Below, in pieces: positions 26,201 through 34,632 of a stretch of 64,000 bases of DNA. The first letter of the stretch is position 1, and each line of letters begins with the position of its first letter. Under the pieces are notes generated by a model. The model was not told the DNA's origin, ran no database searches, and saw only the letters and a program-made list of their open reading frames with translations. The stretch is from Leuctra nigra (lineage: Eukaryota; Arthropoda; Insecta; Plecoptera; Leuctridae). Position numbers and translations under genes: made by a program. The stretch lies in assembly GCA_934045905.1 (NCBI GenBank), contig OW203762.1, positions 52,539,411 through 52,603,410 of the forward strand. The letters are read 5' to 3'.

Positions 26201-26661
26201 TTTTGACTTGGCCATTTTTTGATATCACTCCTTTTCAGTGCTGAATTTTTAGATATCTTCTATTTTTTTTTAGTTGAAGAGACTTGGCTGGTATTTTTAC
26301 ACGGAGTGTTTTTTATGGGGATCATATTTAGCTGGGGATGTTGGACGTGTCTGTGCGCGCTCATCAACGCGTTACACTGAGCGTTTTCCTAGTATGTTAC
26401 AACTGCTTTGGGTAAGAACACCGCCTTCTCCAAGCGTCTCTCTGTTCCTTTCTCAACAGAGAGACTGCTTGAAGAAGGCGGTGGATAAGAGCTCGAAGCT
26501 TCTAATGGCAGTAATGAGGATGATATTGTCAGGGTGCAGAGAAGAGAATACATTGATTTGTTTCATCCTCAGGCGACTTAGGAATGCAGCAATATTTACC
26601 GCCAAGCTACGACTCTGTCAGGCAAGAAAGCTCGGAGACATCATCGAGCGGAAAGTACTAA
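20208..26661 (+). CDS. VOPP1/WBP1/Shisa-like small cysteine-rich single-pass membrane protein (4 exons)
   Basis: Joining 20208-20262, 23467-23560, 24199-24404 and 26573-26661 gives one frame of 147 residues; phases match at all three introns and every intron is GT-AG. Layout: signal peptide (1-18); short extracellular module with six cysteines at 23, 35, 41, 42, 46 and 47 (C-x11-C-x5-CC-x3-CC); membrane segment about 50-76; basic/proline-rich cytosolic tail; PPSY at 128-131 near the C-terminus (residue 147). This architecture is that of the Shisa-like/VOPP1/WBP1 superfamily, membrane adaptors whose PPxY motifs bind WW domains of NEDD4-type ubiquitin ligases and which reside in the endolysosomal or plasma membrane. 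The cysteine spacing is closest to VOPP1. The specific role is unknown; the superfamily call rests on architecture, not on close identity. Confidence 0.75.
20240..20450 (+). repeat. Four tandem 53-bp units spanning the exon 1/intron 1 boundary
   Basis: Units begin at 20240, 20293, 20346 and 20399, almost identical. Each contains CCTCGG...TTGCAG|GTATGA, so the donor site is present four times. Units 2-4 are also preceded by (T/A)CAG, so each looks like a 23-nt mini-exon with an acceptor and a donor. Confidence 0.9.
20579..20983. mobile_element. MITE, TTAA-flanked (family D, copy 1)
   Basis: Inverted ends share AGTTTACRCGGTTCAATG and TTTCATTCAATTCATTGA. TTAA abuts both ends (20575-20578, 20984-20987). 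The interior contains the phrase TGACTGCTGGTCA found also at 22089-22308 and 26793-27020. Located in intron 1 of the VOPP1-like gene. Confidence 0.65.
22089..22308. mobile_element. MITE family D, copy 2
   Basis: Inverted ends GTATACTCAACAAATCATAA and GTACACCCAACATAAGATAA (minus), each leading to AAACGGTA. Interior shares TTGACTGCTGGTCA and CCTTGTTATTATCAAT with copies 1 and 3. The element's target duplication is not evident. Confidence 0.6.
23273..23405. mobile_element. 133-bp palindromic MITE in intron 1
   Basis: Arms CCTGGGGTGCGATCAC and its complement, continuing through TAAAATGATAACTT and CTTGTCAC. It ends only about 60 bp before exon 2 of the VOPP1-like gene. Confidence 0.7.
23467..23560 (+). 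CDS. VOPP1-like exon 2 (cysteine module)
   Basis: Acceptor TTCACAG|CC, donor AGTTG|GTAATA. Encodes the six cysteines, including CPDGYYCCEILCC. Confidence 0.75.
23700..23960. repeat. Minisatellite in intron 2
   Basis: About eight imperfect units of roughly 30 bp built on GACAGTTGACAGTTGTGACAG. Units are contiguous without unique spacers, so it is not a CRISPR array. Confidence 0.9.
23999..24168. mobile_element. 170-bp MITE, TA target duplication
   Basis: Perfect-to-near-perfect inverted ends: GGTTTGTTCGTCGGGG on the left and GGTCTGTTCGTCGGGG on the right (minus), continuing TGTTCTAACCTGCTC. TA flanks both ends, as for Tc1/mariner-type elements. It ends 30 bp before exon 3. Confidence 0.75.
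24199..24404 (+). CDS. VOPP1-like exon 3 (membrane segment and tail)
   Basis: Acceptor TTTTTCAG|GTGG, donor TACG|GTAAGA. Encodes WWLIALIVICTAVSASV and the proline/glutamine-rich cytosolic tail. Confidence 0.8.
24424..26392 (+). mobile_element. Helitron-like family A, copy 1, inserted beside a splice donor
   Basis: Starts TTGAGCGAGCG, 19 bp after the end of exon 3, with the family lead TTTTGGCTCTTTTGGCAC. Ends with the hairpin AACGCGTTACACTGAGCGTT then TTCCTAG (CTAG 26389-26392). It is split by family B copy 2 at 25027-26321. It carries no gene of its own. Confidence 0.7.
25027..26321 (-). mobile_element. Helitron-like family B, copy 2, nested in family A
   Basis: On the minus strand the element begins TCCCCATAAAAAACACTCCG, preceded by A, and ends GGAGCGACCGCTCC-A-CTAG: 5' TC and 3' hairpin plus CTAG, with insertion at an A/T junction, all canonical for Helitrons. 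The 5' 370 bp (25952-26321) is a near-perfect palindrome. The body matches 12653-13964. Non-autonomous. Confidence 0.8.
26573..26661 (+). CDS. VOPP1-like exon 4 (PPxY terminus)
   Basis: Acceptor TTTCATCCTCAG|GCGACT. Encodes ...QQYLPPSYDSVRQESSE... and stop TAA at 26659. An alternative in-frame acceptor nine bases downstream (CTTAG|GAATG) would drop three residues. Confidence 0.7.
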
Positions 26662-26792
26662 CCCCCAAGCTCAGTACTACTTCACTGGATCGAGACGTCT
26701 GTTACAATTATCAGTAATGAGCTACTAATTACGCTTTCTTTCATAACAATTAGCTGCAAATTTACCTAATTACTTTGTAAATTGTATACTTA

Positions 26793-27020
26793 GGTACACT
26801 CAACAAACCAATAAAAAACGGTATTCGTACAAAACGGATTGACTGCTGGTCAGGTTCCTCGTCAATTAATCCTTGTTATTATCAATGAAATCAGAGCTCA
26901 CCTACTAGAGGTATAGATGATGCGTCATTGGATGATGCATGGACATTGTATGATGATGCCATCAAACCTTTAAGGCAATCCTTTTCTTTCGAGTACCGTT
27001 TATTATTTGTTCCAGTGTAC
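26793..27020. mobile_element. MITE family D, copy 3
   Basis: Ends GTACACTCAACAAACC and GTACACTGGAACAAATAA (minus); interior phrases TTGACTGCTGGTCA and GAGCTCACCTACTAGAG shared with the two copies in intron 1. Confidence 0.6.
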
Positions 27021-27739
27021 GTCGAAATAAAATTACTTTTGTTATAAATGCGATGTATTACTTTGTCCTTAGCCCTAATTGTATAGGTGCATAATTTTGT
27101 TGTTTATATTTATAATGTTTTCATTATCCAGATAAAATAAGTCCTGGATCTCTGCACCAGCTAAGAAGCCATTTTAAATGCCCTTTCAGCTCGGTTCTTC
27201 TTGCTCTGGCTAGTCAACGTTTGTAAGATTGAAAATCAGGTTTCCTAAGGATTCCACAAAAAAACGACAGAATGTGAATAGTGCATAAAGTTTTAATGAT
27301 GAAGACATAAAAGATGATAGAGATACGTATTCTAATTTACATAATTGCTTGAGCACGTATATTTTACATATTTTAATTGACAGCAATAAGTGCCTTGAAC
27401 GTACTAATCCTGTTAAAGAGTGATTCAGATGAATCTGTTACTTGATATGATCAAGAACTCTGGTTGACGCCGACGGTAATGATCGCCTTCTGATCACGCA
27501 CACTCATGCTTGCTCCTGACATCAGTGAAGGACGCAATCAGGTTGACAAGCACGCAACTTGAACATTACTAGATCAGAAAACGAAATTTGAATATCTTTG
27601 AACGCGTGACTAATGGTCTAGATTGTGTTTGTGCACTTTTCATATGTTGTAATACTCGGCATACTGGATCCCGATAATTGAGAATCTTGAATTACATTCA
27701 TTGTTGCTCAATTGTTTGTGTTTTTGTTTTCTATACCCA

Positions 27740-27948
27740 GGTAACACCGTTCAACCAATCTATCTGAAATTTTGCACAGACACTAATGTCATACCAGAGG
27801 TCATAGGTATAGTTTTTGTACGAGATCCTCTGATTGGTTGAAATTAAAAATGGAACCGTTTTACCGATAAACTTCAAATTTTGCATGGTCATTGGGACCA
27901 ACATTTTATTATTAAGCCTATATTCTCAACGGAGCCGAGGCTCCACTA
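27740..27948 (+). mobile_element. Helitron-like 3' end fragment
   Basis: Ends with the hairpin GGAGCCGAGGCTCC, then A and CTAG|T (27945-27948). The body carries the phrase GAAATTTTGCACAGACACT, related to family A. Confidence 0.6.
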
Positions 27949-28288
27949 GTGAGAATGTAATAAAGAAGGGAGGAGAGGAAACCCGGTACCGGCATGTAGC
28001 CTACTCCTGACGAAAGATACCAAGGGGACCAACGGCTTAACGTCCCTTCCGAAGGACGGTGTAACATTCACAGCACGGGCCTCCACAACCCACGCCGTCG
28101 AGAGACTGATAACAGGTGGAGAGAGGTCGTCACACTAACCCCCAAATACCCCAGTCTCTCTGGCCCAACGGCAGCAACCTGGCAAGGCAGAGTTGAATGG
28201 TCACCCATCCAACCGCTGACCGCGCTCAATGTTGCTTAACCTCGGTGATCTAACGAGAACCGAGGTATCCAACACACCAGCCGTTGGG
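27949..28288 (-). mobile_element. 5S rRNA-derived SINE (SINE3 type)
   Basis: The head (28163-28288) is a 5S rRNA-like sequence and the following body ends TTCTTTATTACATTCTCAC near 27949. A 5S head with an unrelated tail is the definition of SINE3-type elements. It is not a working 5S gene: it has many substitutions and continues into the body. Confidence 0.65.
28163..28288 (-). pseudogene. 5S rRNA-like sequence (SINE head)
   Basis: The minus strand reads CCCAACGGCTGG..., then ACCTCGGTTCTCGTTAGATC, ACCGAGGTTAAGCAAC, GGATGGGTGACC and GCCGTTGGGCC. These correspond in order to the 5' end, internal promoter region and 3' end of 5S rRNA over about 126 bp. Confidence 0.75.
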
Positions 28289-31200
28289 TTATGGGTATTT
28301 GACAATTTTCAGACAGATAGGTAGTCAAAGAAATATATAATTGGCATTTTATTGACAATAAATGCTAGTTTTAAAATATAAGTCAAATTTACTCAAAGAC
28401 TTTTCAAACAAAATATCACTGCTCCTCAGTCGAGACGGTCAGGAGTTTCCAAGGCCCGTAGATGCATCCATGCATTTTAATTCGCATCAATACGAAGTCT
28501 CGCTTATCAACGTGTTACTGTTACATATAGCGTTTCCTAAAAACAACAAAAAATAAAACCTCAATAATCATGCACAATTTGAACTTGTTCGGACGAACGG
28601 TTAATTTCACTCAAATTTTGCTCAGACTAACGATCACTTACGATGGTTTAGAAATTTAACATTTGTTTCGAAAACGGCTGAATCTGTTTGAACGAACTAG
28701 TAAATTCTTTGTGTGCAAGGAAAATCATTTCACGCAGTTATTGGACGTCAAGGTCATTATCTTAGAAATCAGCCAGAAATTATGTATATTTTACCTAATT
28801 TGGAATTGTCAATTTTAGATAGATCAGGGTTACAAGTATCAATTAAATGAAAAATGAACGAAAACCCCCAAAAATGTCAAACTGCGGGCATCGTCCCTGA
28901 CTAGGAAACAAGTTACTGATTGGATGTACCGGATAAATATTACAGTAGCCGCGCTCGATGCTATATTTTATTTCTGCCTTTTAATGGTCGTCAAGGGAGA
29001 GATTCGGAAAATACACGTAAATGACAAACTTTTACAACCATCCGCAAGTCATGGCGGCTTCGTTTGATGGCATTATTAATATATAAAATATATCTTTCCT
29101 TTAATAAGTCTAGACGTTGTACGCACGCGCACTGTAGTCTACAGACCCACGCATTTCCTAACACTCACGTCAAGGCAACGGAGAAAAGAAAATATTCTTG
29201 TTAAAGAAGTTTTAATGGTCAGTCAACAAAAACCTACACACATGGTTACATTTACATACCCATATGTAACCAACTTTTCCCGACATTCATTATGATTCTT
29301 GCAAAAGAAATGTTATTCGTGCACAAAATAATTTGATATGAACTAGGCCCGGTTGTACAATGTCCCGATAAAGTTAGCGAGGACTTGTCGGTAGAAACCT
29401 TGGCGACAGTCAATGATGCAAAGCTATATAGCATGAATCCAGTTAGCGCGAATTCCAAAGGTAATGGGATTCACTACCTTATCATATGATCATATGATCA
29501 TAATATCGAGAAGATTGCATTGTTTGCTTGCGTCAGACAGTATCTACTCCGTAACCTCATCACCCGCAAACCCACATGTGATGATGCTGCAGAACAGTCG
29601 AGTTGGCGGAATGTATCTGTCAAGTCAAATCAAACAGCAGAAACCGCTGTAAAGAATTTAATGGTTTTGTTTTTTCATTGCCCACTAAGACCTAAGTCAA
29701 TCAAATTTGGCATTGTTCCAGGTGTGTTCCATGCTGTATTGCCAGCACCAAATAAAAAAATAATAAATACATTAATAATGCAATCTATTATTAAAATTAG
29801 GGAGTAGGTATTATAGGCACCGAGTGTTGACTCTCTTTTGTTTCTGGAAATGAGAAACAGCGCGATGGGTGGCAAAAATTAGCAACTCTTTACGGGATCT
29901 TCATACTTTTAGTTGCAGCAGTTAGTAAACATTACTGATTGCATGCATTCTTACAATAATACGCAACAGGTTATTTCGCTGTGAAAAATGTATGAAGTGT
30001 AAACAATTCCACTGAATCTGATAAAATTATTAGTTTGCTCCTCTCTTTTACCAATTCTGAGCTATTTTGAGTTTTATGTTTATTTTGTTTGGTTGCCATG
30101 GCCACGACCAATGAGAGATGATGAAACTAAAGATTCTTCTACGTACAGTTTTGCCGATTTCTCTCGCTAGTGGCGCTGAGGGTATTCACGCTCGGTGCGT
30201 ATTCTATTAACAGTATAACAACAATTGTGTGCCATGTTTTGCATCCACCTAAGCTTTGGGTTTCAATACATATAAAACGTATTCAAAACACTCTCATTGA
30301 TTACAGAAGTATTGAAACAGTAAAACGTATCACCCGATAATCTGTGAGTGAGCTTTGCTTTACATCACACGTATACTTGAGCAGCATGAGAAAAAGTCTT
30401 ATGCTATTTTAGCAAAATAAAGAATATACCCGATTACATGCAAGTATACAAAGATGACTTCCAAGTTATTTGTACAGGATGACTATTTTCCAATACTGGT
30501 GAAGTTGGTCATAAAGTAGCCGATTAAAAAAGTTCTGATGCCAGAATAATTATATCTTGCCCGGAATCCCAACCAAACGAATGACCTAATACGCGTATGT
30601 AGGACATACGGGACGATGTCTCTCTGTGCAGTGTGCACATACACAAAGATAACACGATTAGACCTGATTTCATTATGGGCAAGAGACTTATCTCATTATG
30701 GTTACAAAATAAACGTCAACAAAAGTGTAAAATTGAATGCACAATACTCGACGTCATCTCGGTTTGCTGATTCTGTGCTCCAGCAACAATGAAACTACTC
30801 TCTAGAGAAATTATGCATCAGCTACTCTGCATCATCAACCACAAGAATCACATGTCTAATAATACGACAGCCTGATGAAAGAAGCACATGCAGGTGAACT
30901 ATGTACTTGAAACCAGTGTTCGGCCTCCTCCCCAAACTCAACAAAGCATTGATAAAAATCCGACATTAATTGAAATTTTAATTATAATCACTAAAGCTTA
31001 TGAAGCGTCACGGTTTTAAAGAAAATGAAAAACCAACACGACTGTTTAGATTGTCGATACAGACGGTAATGACAACCAAACAACTTTCAAAGAAAAATAA
31101 TCACCGTTTGATCATCAAGAAAACTCTTCGAGCACGAACATTTTCTCCAATATTATTAAAACCTCAAACAACAAGTTTCGGTCATCTACTCAAGAAAGTT

Positions 31201-31479
31201 GCTTGCTATTTTGACGTCTTCATTGTTGATGATGTAGGATTTCATCCCCTTCACGTCGAGTCTGAAAGCAACACGCAACAGTTCAGTTCAGTTTTATTTC
31301 CAGAATTCATCAATACATTTGAAAGAGGTACAGTGAAAGGACTCCTCTGGTTGACACCATTTAGTGGAGTATGTGGAAAGGTTACTTGAACTAAATCTAG
31401 TAGTAACCTAGTATATAAGTAATAGCATTGAAATGAAGACAAATTAATATCTAAATATATGCTACAATTATATTTTACA
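28289..31479. other. Intergenic DNA with degraded repeat pieces
   Basis: No gene supported. A decayed family A 3' end (TCTCGCTTATCAACGTGTTAC...GCGTTTCCTAAA) lies at about 28495-28545, and a TIR-like GGCCCGGTTGTACAATG at about 29346. The open frame 31000-31389 has no recognisable motif. Confidence 0.5.
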
Positions 31480-31578
31480 TTTAGGTAATAAATCTAGGTA
31501 ATATAGGTAATATCTAGGCAATAATAGGTAATTTAGGTAATAAATCAGACATTATAAATAAATTAATTAATTAATTAA

Positions 31579-34515
31579 TTAATATTTGTCCGAGAGGAAT
31601 TCGTCGATAGAATAATACACCTTATCTACTAATAGTTTGTTGACAAGGGTTTTGAATTGTGAATATTTTTGTATCTCTCTTATACTTTTAGGCAGGGCAT
31701 TATACAATTTTGTTTTGAAAAAAATAGAGTTCTTTTGAGTGCATGTTGATCTGTGTCTATCTATGTGAATGTTATTGTTCTGTCTAGTATTGTGATTATG
31801 AATATCGCTATTTTTTTGTATTTCTTTCCCTTGAGATCTAATTGCTAGTACTGACTCTAGGATGTACAAGGAAGGTAACGTTAAAATTTTGTGTTTTTTG
31901 AAGTGTTGCTTGCAATCTGGTTTAATGAAATTGTTGTTATTTTTATTTTTATATTTTAATCCAAAAAGAGCTCTGATTGCTTTTCTTTGCATTACAAATA
32001 TTCTGGGTGCATCTGTAGAGTTGCCCCAGAATTGTATTCCGTAGCGCAGATGAGATTCAATGTTTGCATGATAGACTAGTTTTGCAGTTTTTGTGTTTGT
32101 TAAGTTTACAATAGTTTTTAGTGAGAAATATGCCAAATTAAGTCTACTTAGTAATTTGTCACAGTGACTTCTCCAGTTTAAATTTTTATCTATAATGATT
32201 CCAAGAAATTTGATTTTGTCTACAGATTTTAGTTCACAGTTTTTGTTCTTGTTTGAAATTTCTATATTTATATTTAATGGTGTTTCATTTATGTCATTTT
32301 TTAATTTAAAGTGCATGAAGTTAGTCTTTTCTTCTTGAATAAGCAGATGGTTATCGTAGAACCATTGTGTTGCATTTTCAAGTGTATTTTTGGCATTTTC
32401 TTGAAGATTTAGTTTTGTTTTACCCGTAATTGTGATATTTGTATCGTCTGCATATATTTCTGAATTAGCTACTGTGTCTGGAAAGTCATTTATGTAAATT
32501 ATAAACAACAATGGACCTAAAATAGAACCTTGCGGAACACCATTTTTTATTGTTTCGGGATTTGACATATGTTTTATTTCGCGTCTGTTCTCATCCATGT
32601 GTACTACTTCTACTTGTTGGATTCTATCTGCCATATATGATTTGAGTAAGTTTAGGGCAGGACCCCTAACTCCGTAATATTCTAGCTTGTTTAATAATAT
32701 TTCATGGTTAATACTGTCAAAAGCTTTAGTTAAGTCACAAAAAACACCGATTGTTTGATCCCCTTTTTCTAATCCTTTTATAGTATTTTCAATGAATTGA
32801 CCAATGGTATTAGCTGTAGCTTTACTTTTCCTAAAACCACTTTGGTTGTCTGAAAGCAGTTTTTCTCTTTCTAGGTATGCTATTAGCCTAGTGTGTATCA
32901 GTTTTTCAAATATTTTGGATATGCTCGGAAGGAGCGATATTGGCCGATAGTTTTCCGAAAGATTTTTGCCCCCTTTTTTATGTAAAGGTATGATTTTTGC
33001 TATTTTGAGTTTGTTTGGGAAAATTCCATTATTAATACAGTCGTTAAATATATGTGTTAAGGGTTGAGAGATTTTCTTAATAATTTTCTTTAATATGCAA
33101 GTTGGGATGTTGTCAATTCCTGAAGATTTTTTGTTTTTTAATTTTGATGTAATTAGAATAATTTCTGTTTCACATGTGTTGTCCAAGATAAATGAATTCA
33201 GAGGTTTCTTTGCCTTTGTTAAATGTTTATGAAAAGCCCTATCCGTTGGATTTATGTCTAGTTTTTGGGCTACTGTGGCAAAATCTCTATTAAGAATATT
33301 TGCTATTTTGATTGGATCAGTGTAAGTTTGGTTTTCATGTCTTATGACCAAGTTTTGGGTTTTTTGTATTTTTGAATTGTTAGCGTGTTTTTTTACTATC
33401 TCCCAAATGGATTTTGTTCTATCGGTACCCGTTTTCTCCTTTATTTTTTTGTTTATTATCATTCTCTTTGCTGCTTTTATAGTGTTTTTGTAAATTTTTT
33501 TGTATATTTTGTAATTTGTTTTTAAAGTTTCTGTTTTGAAGTGAAGCTGTAGATAATAGAGAGATTTAAGGTTTTTGGCTGAGTTTTTTATACCTGCTGT
33601 TATCCACTCCTGCTTTATAAATTTATGGTTTATTTTTATATTTTTGGGTGGAAAACATTTGTCAAAAGCCTCGCTAAGTATTGTTGAGAAAGTATTATAT
33701 TTTTCATTGGAATCATTTAATTTATATATCTCATCCCATGACGTGTCTTCTAATATATCTACAAAAGTTTCTGTGTTTTCCTTACTCAATTTTCTGGTAA
33801 TAATTGTTTTGCTTGGCGAATTAAATTTTGATTTGAGTTGAATTGATATTATTTGAGCAGTGTGGTCTGAGAGATTATTTTCAGTTACTTTAGTAGAAAA
33901 CATATAATTTGGTAGATTTGTAGCTATATTATCAATTGTTTTGGCTGTATTGAAACGGGGATCAAATCTCGTGGGTTCTCGTATCGTTAATTTTAAATTA
34001 TATGAAGATAATAGGTTGTTAAGAGTATCACTATTCCTTGATTTTGAAGCTGTATTTATATTTATATCGCCTGTAAGGATTATGTTTTTATTTTCTGATG
34101 TGAGTTTGTCTAGAATGTGGTCCAAAGTGTCCATGAAATTGTTTATATCCCCTACTGTCGATCTATAGATGGAGATTACTACTAGGTTCTTTGTGTTGTT
34201 TTCATATTTCAGTTCTACTGCTGATAATTCAATGTCCAATTCCCTACTTAATTCGTTTATGTCATTTCTAGCTTTAATGTTTTCTTTTAATTTATTATTG
34301 ACGAATATAGCTGACCCTCCGTGTTTGTGAACTACTCGACTAAAATTACTTTCAAGATTATAATTACAGATGTTTATTGAATTCAAATTTTCACTACTCA
34401 ACCAATGTTCCGTTAGACATATTATATCAATTTGGTTTCCCTTATCATCTTTTGAATCTAAAAACGTCTCTAGTCCTACTTTAGATGTGTTAAGAGCCTG
34501 GATATTTTGATGCAT
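31579..34515 (-). CDS. LINE ORF2: endonuclease-reverse transcriptase
   Basis: 978 residues, ATG at 34515. The N-terminal 230 residues form an APE-type endonuclease: NIQAL, LTEHWL, SIYRS, LTGDININ and SDHTAQ in the expected order. The reverse transcriptase follows: NYRPISLLPSISKIFEKLI, FCDLTKAFDSINHEILL, NGVPQGSILGPLLF and the catalytic IYADDTNI. The C-terminal 250 residues are a typical thumb/tail region without a recognised RNase H. It nicks target DNA and reverse transcribes the element's RNA. All catalytic motifs look present. Confidence 0.95.
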   Translation of the reverse strand: MHQNIQALNTSKVGLETFLDSKDDKGNQIDIICLTEHWLSSENLNSINICNYNLESNFSRVVHKHGGSAIFVNNKLKENIKARNDINELSRELDIELSAVELKYENNTKNLVVISIYRSTVGDINNFMDTLDHILDKLTSENKNIILTGDININTASKSRNSDTLNNLLSSYNLKLTIREPTRFDPRFNTAKTIDNIATNLPNYMFSTKVTENNLSDHTAQIISIQLKSKFNSPSKTIITRKLSKENTETFVDILEDTSWDEIYKLNDSNEKYNTFSTILSEAFDKCFPPKNIKINHKFIKQEWITAGIKNSAKNLKSLYYLQLHFKTETLKTNYKIYKKIYKNTIKAAKRMIINKKIKEKTGTDRTKSIWEIVKKHANNSKIQKTQNLVIRHENQTYTDPIKIANILNRDFATVAQKLDINPTDRAFHKHLTKAKKPLNSFILDNTCETEIILITSKLKNKKSSGIDNIPTCILKKIIKKISQPLTHIFNDCINNGIFPNKLKIAKIIPLHKKGGKNLSENYRPISLLPSISKIFEKLIHTRLIAYLEREKLLSDNQSGFRKSKATANTIGQFIENTIKGLEKGDQTIGVFCDLTKAFDSINHEILLNKLEYYGVRGPALNLLKSYMADRIQQVEVVHMDENRREIKHMSNPETIKNGVPQGSILGPLLFIIYINDFPDTVANSEIYADDTNITITGKTKLNLQENAKNTLENATQWFYDNHLLIQEEKTNFMHFKLKNDINETPLNINIEISNKNKNCELKSVDKIKFLGIIIDKNLNWRSHCDKLLSRLNLAYFSLKTIVNLTNTKTAKLVYHANIESHLRYGIQFWGNSTDAPRIFVMQRKAIRALFGLKYKNKNNNNFIKPDCKQHFKKHKILTLPSLYILESVLAIRSQGKEIQKNSDIHNHNTRQNNNIHIDRHRSTCTQKNSIFFKTKLYNALPKSIREIQKYSQFKTLVNKLLVDKVYYSIDEFLSDKY

Positions 34516-34632
34516 GATATTTAGGTTACTGTATTTAGATTGTTTTGTTTTGTTTTGTTTTCTATCTAATGCTTTTGTTTTGACTTTATTGGTTGCGTTG
34601 TTGTCGGATGGTTGTGTAATTGTTTGGTTTTG

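Noticed and set aside
26274..26717. 147-codon open frame spanning the Helitron end
   Set aside because: It is in the wrong frame for exon 4 of the VOPP1-like gene and starts inside a transposon.
28163..28288. Functional 5S rRNA gene
   Set aside because: Many substitutions and a fused SINE-like body.
31000..31389. 129-codon frame beside the LINE 3' end
   Set aside because: No recognised domain, ordinary composition; not supported as a gene.
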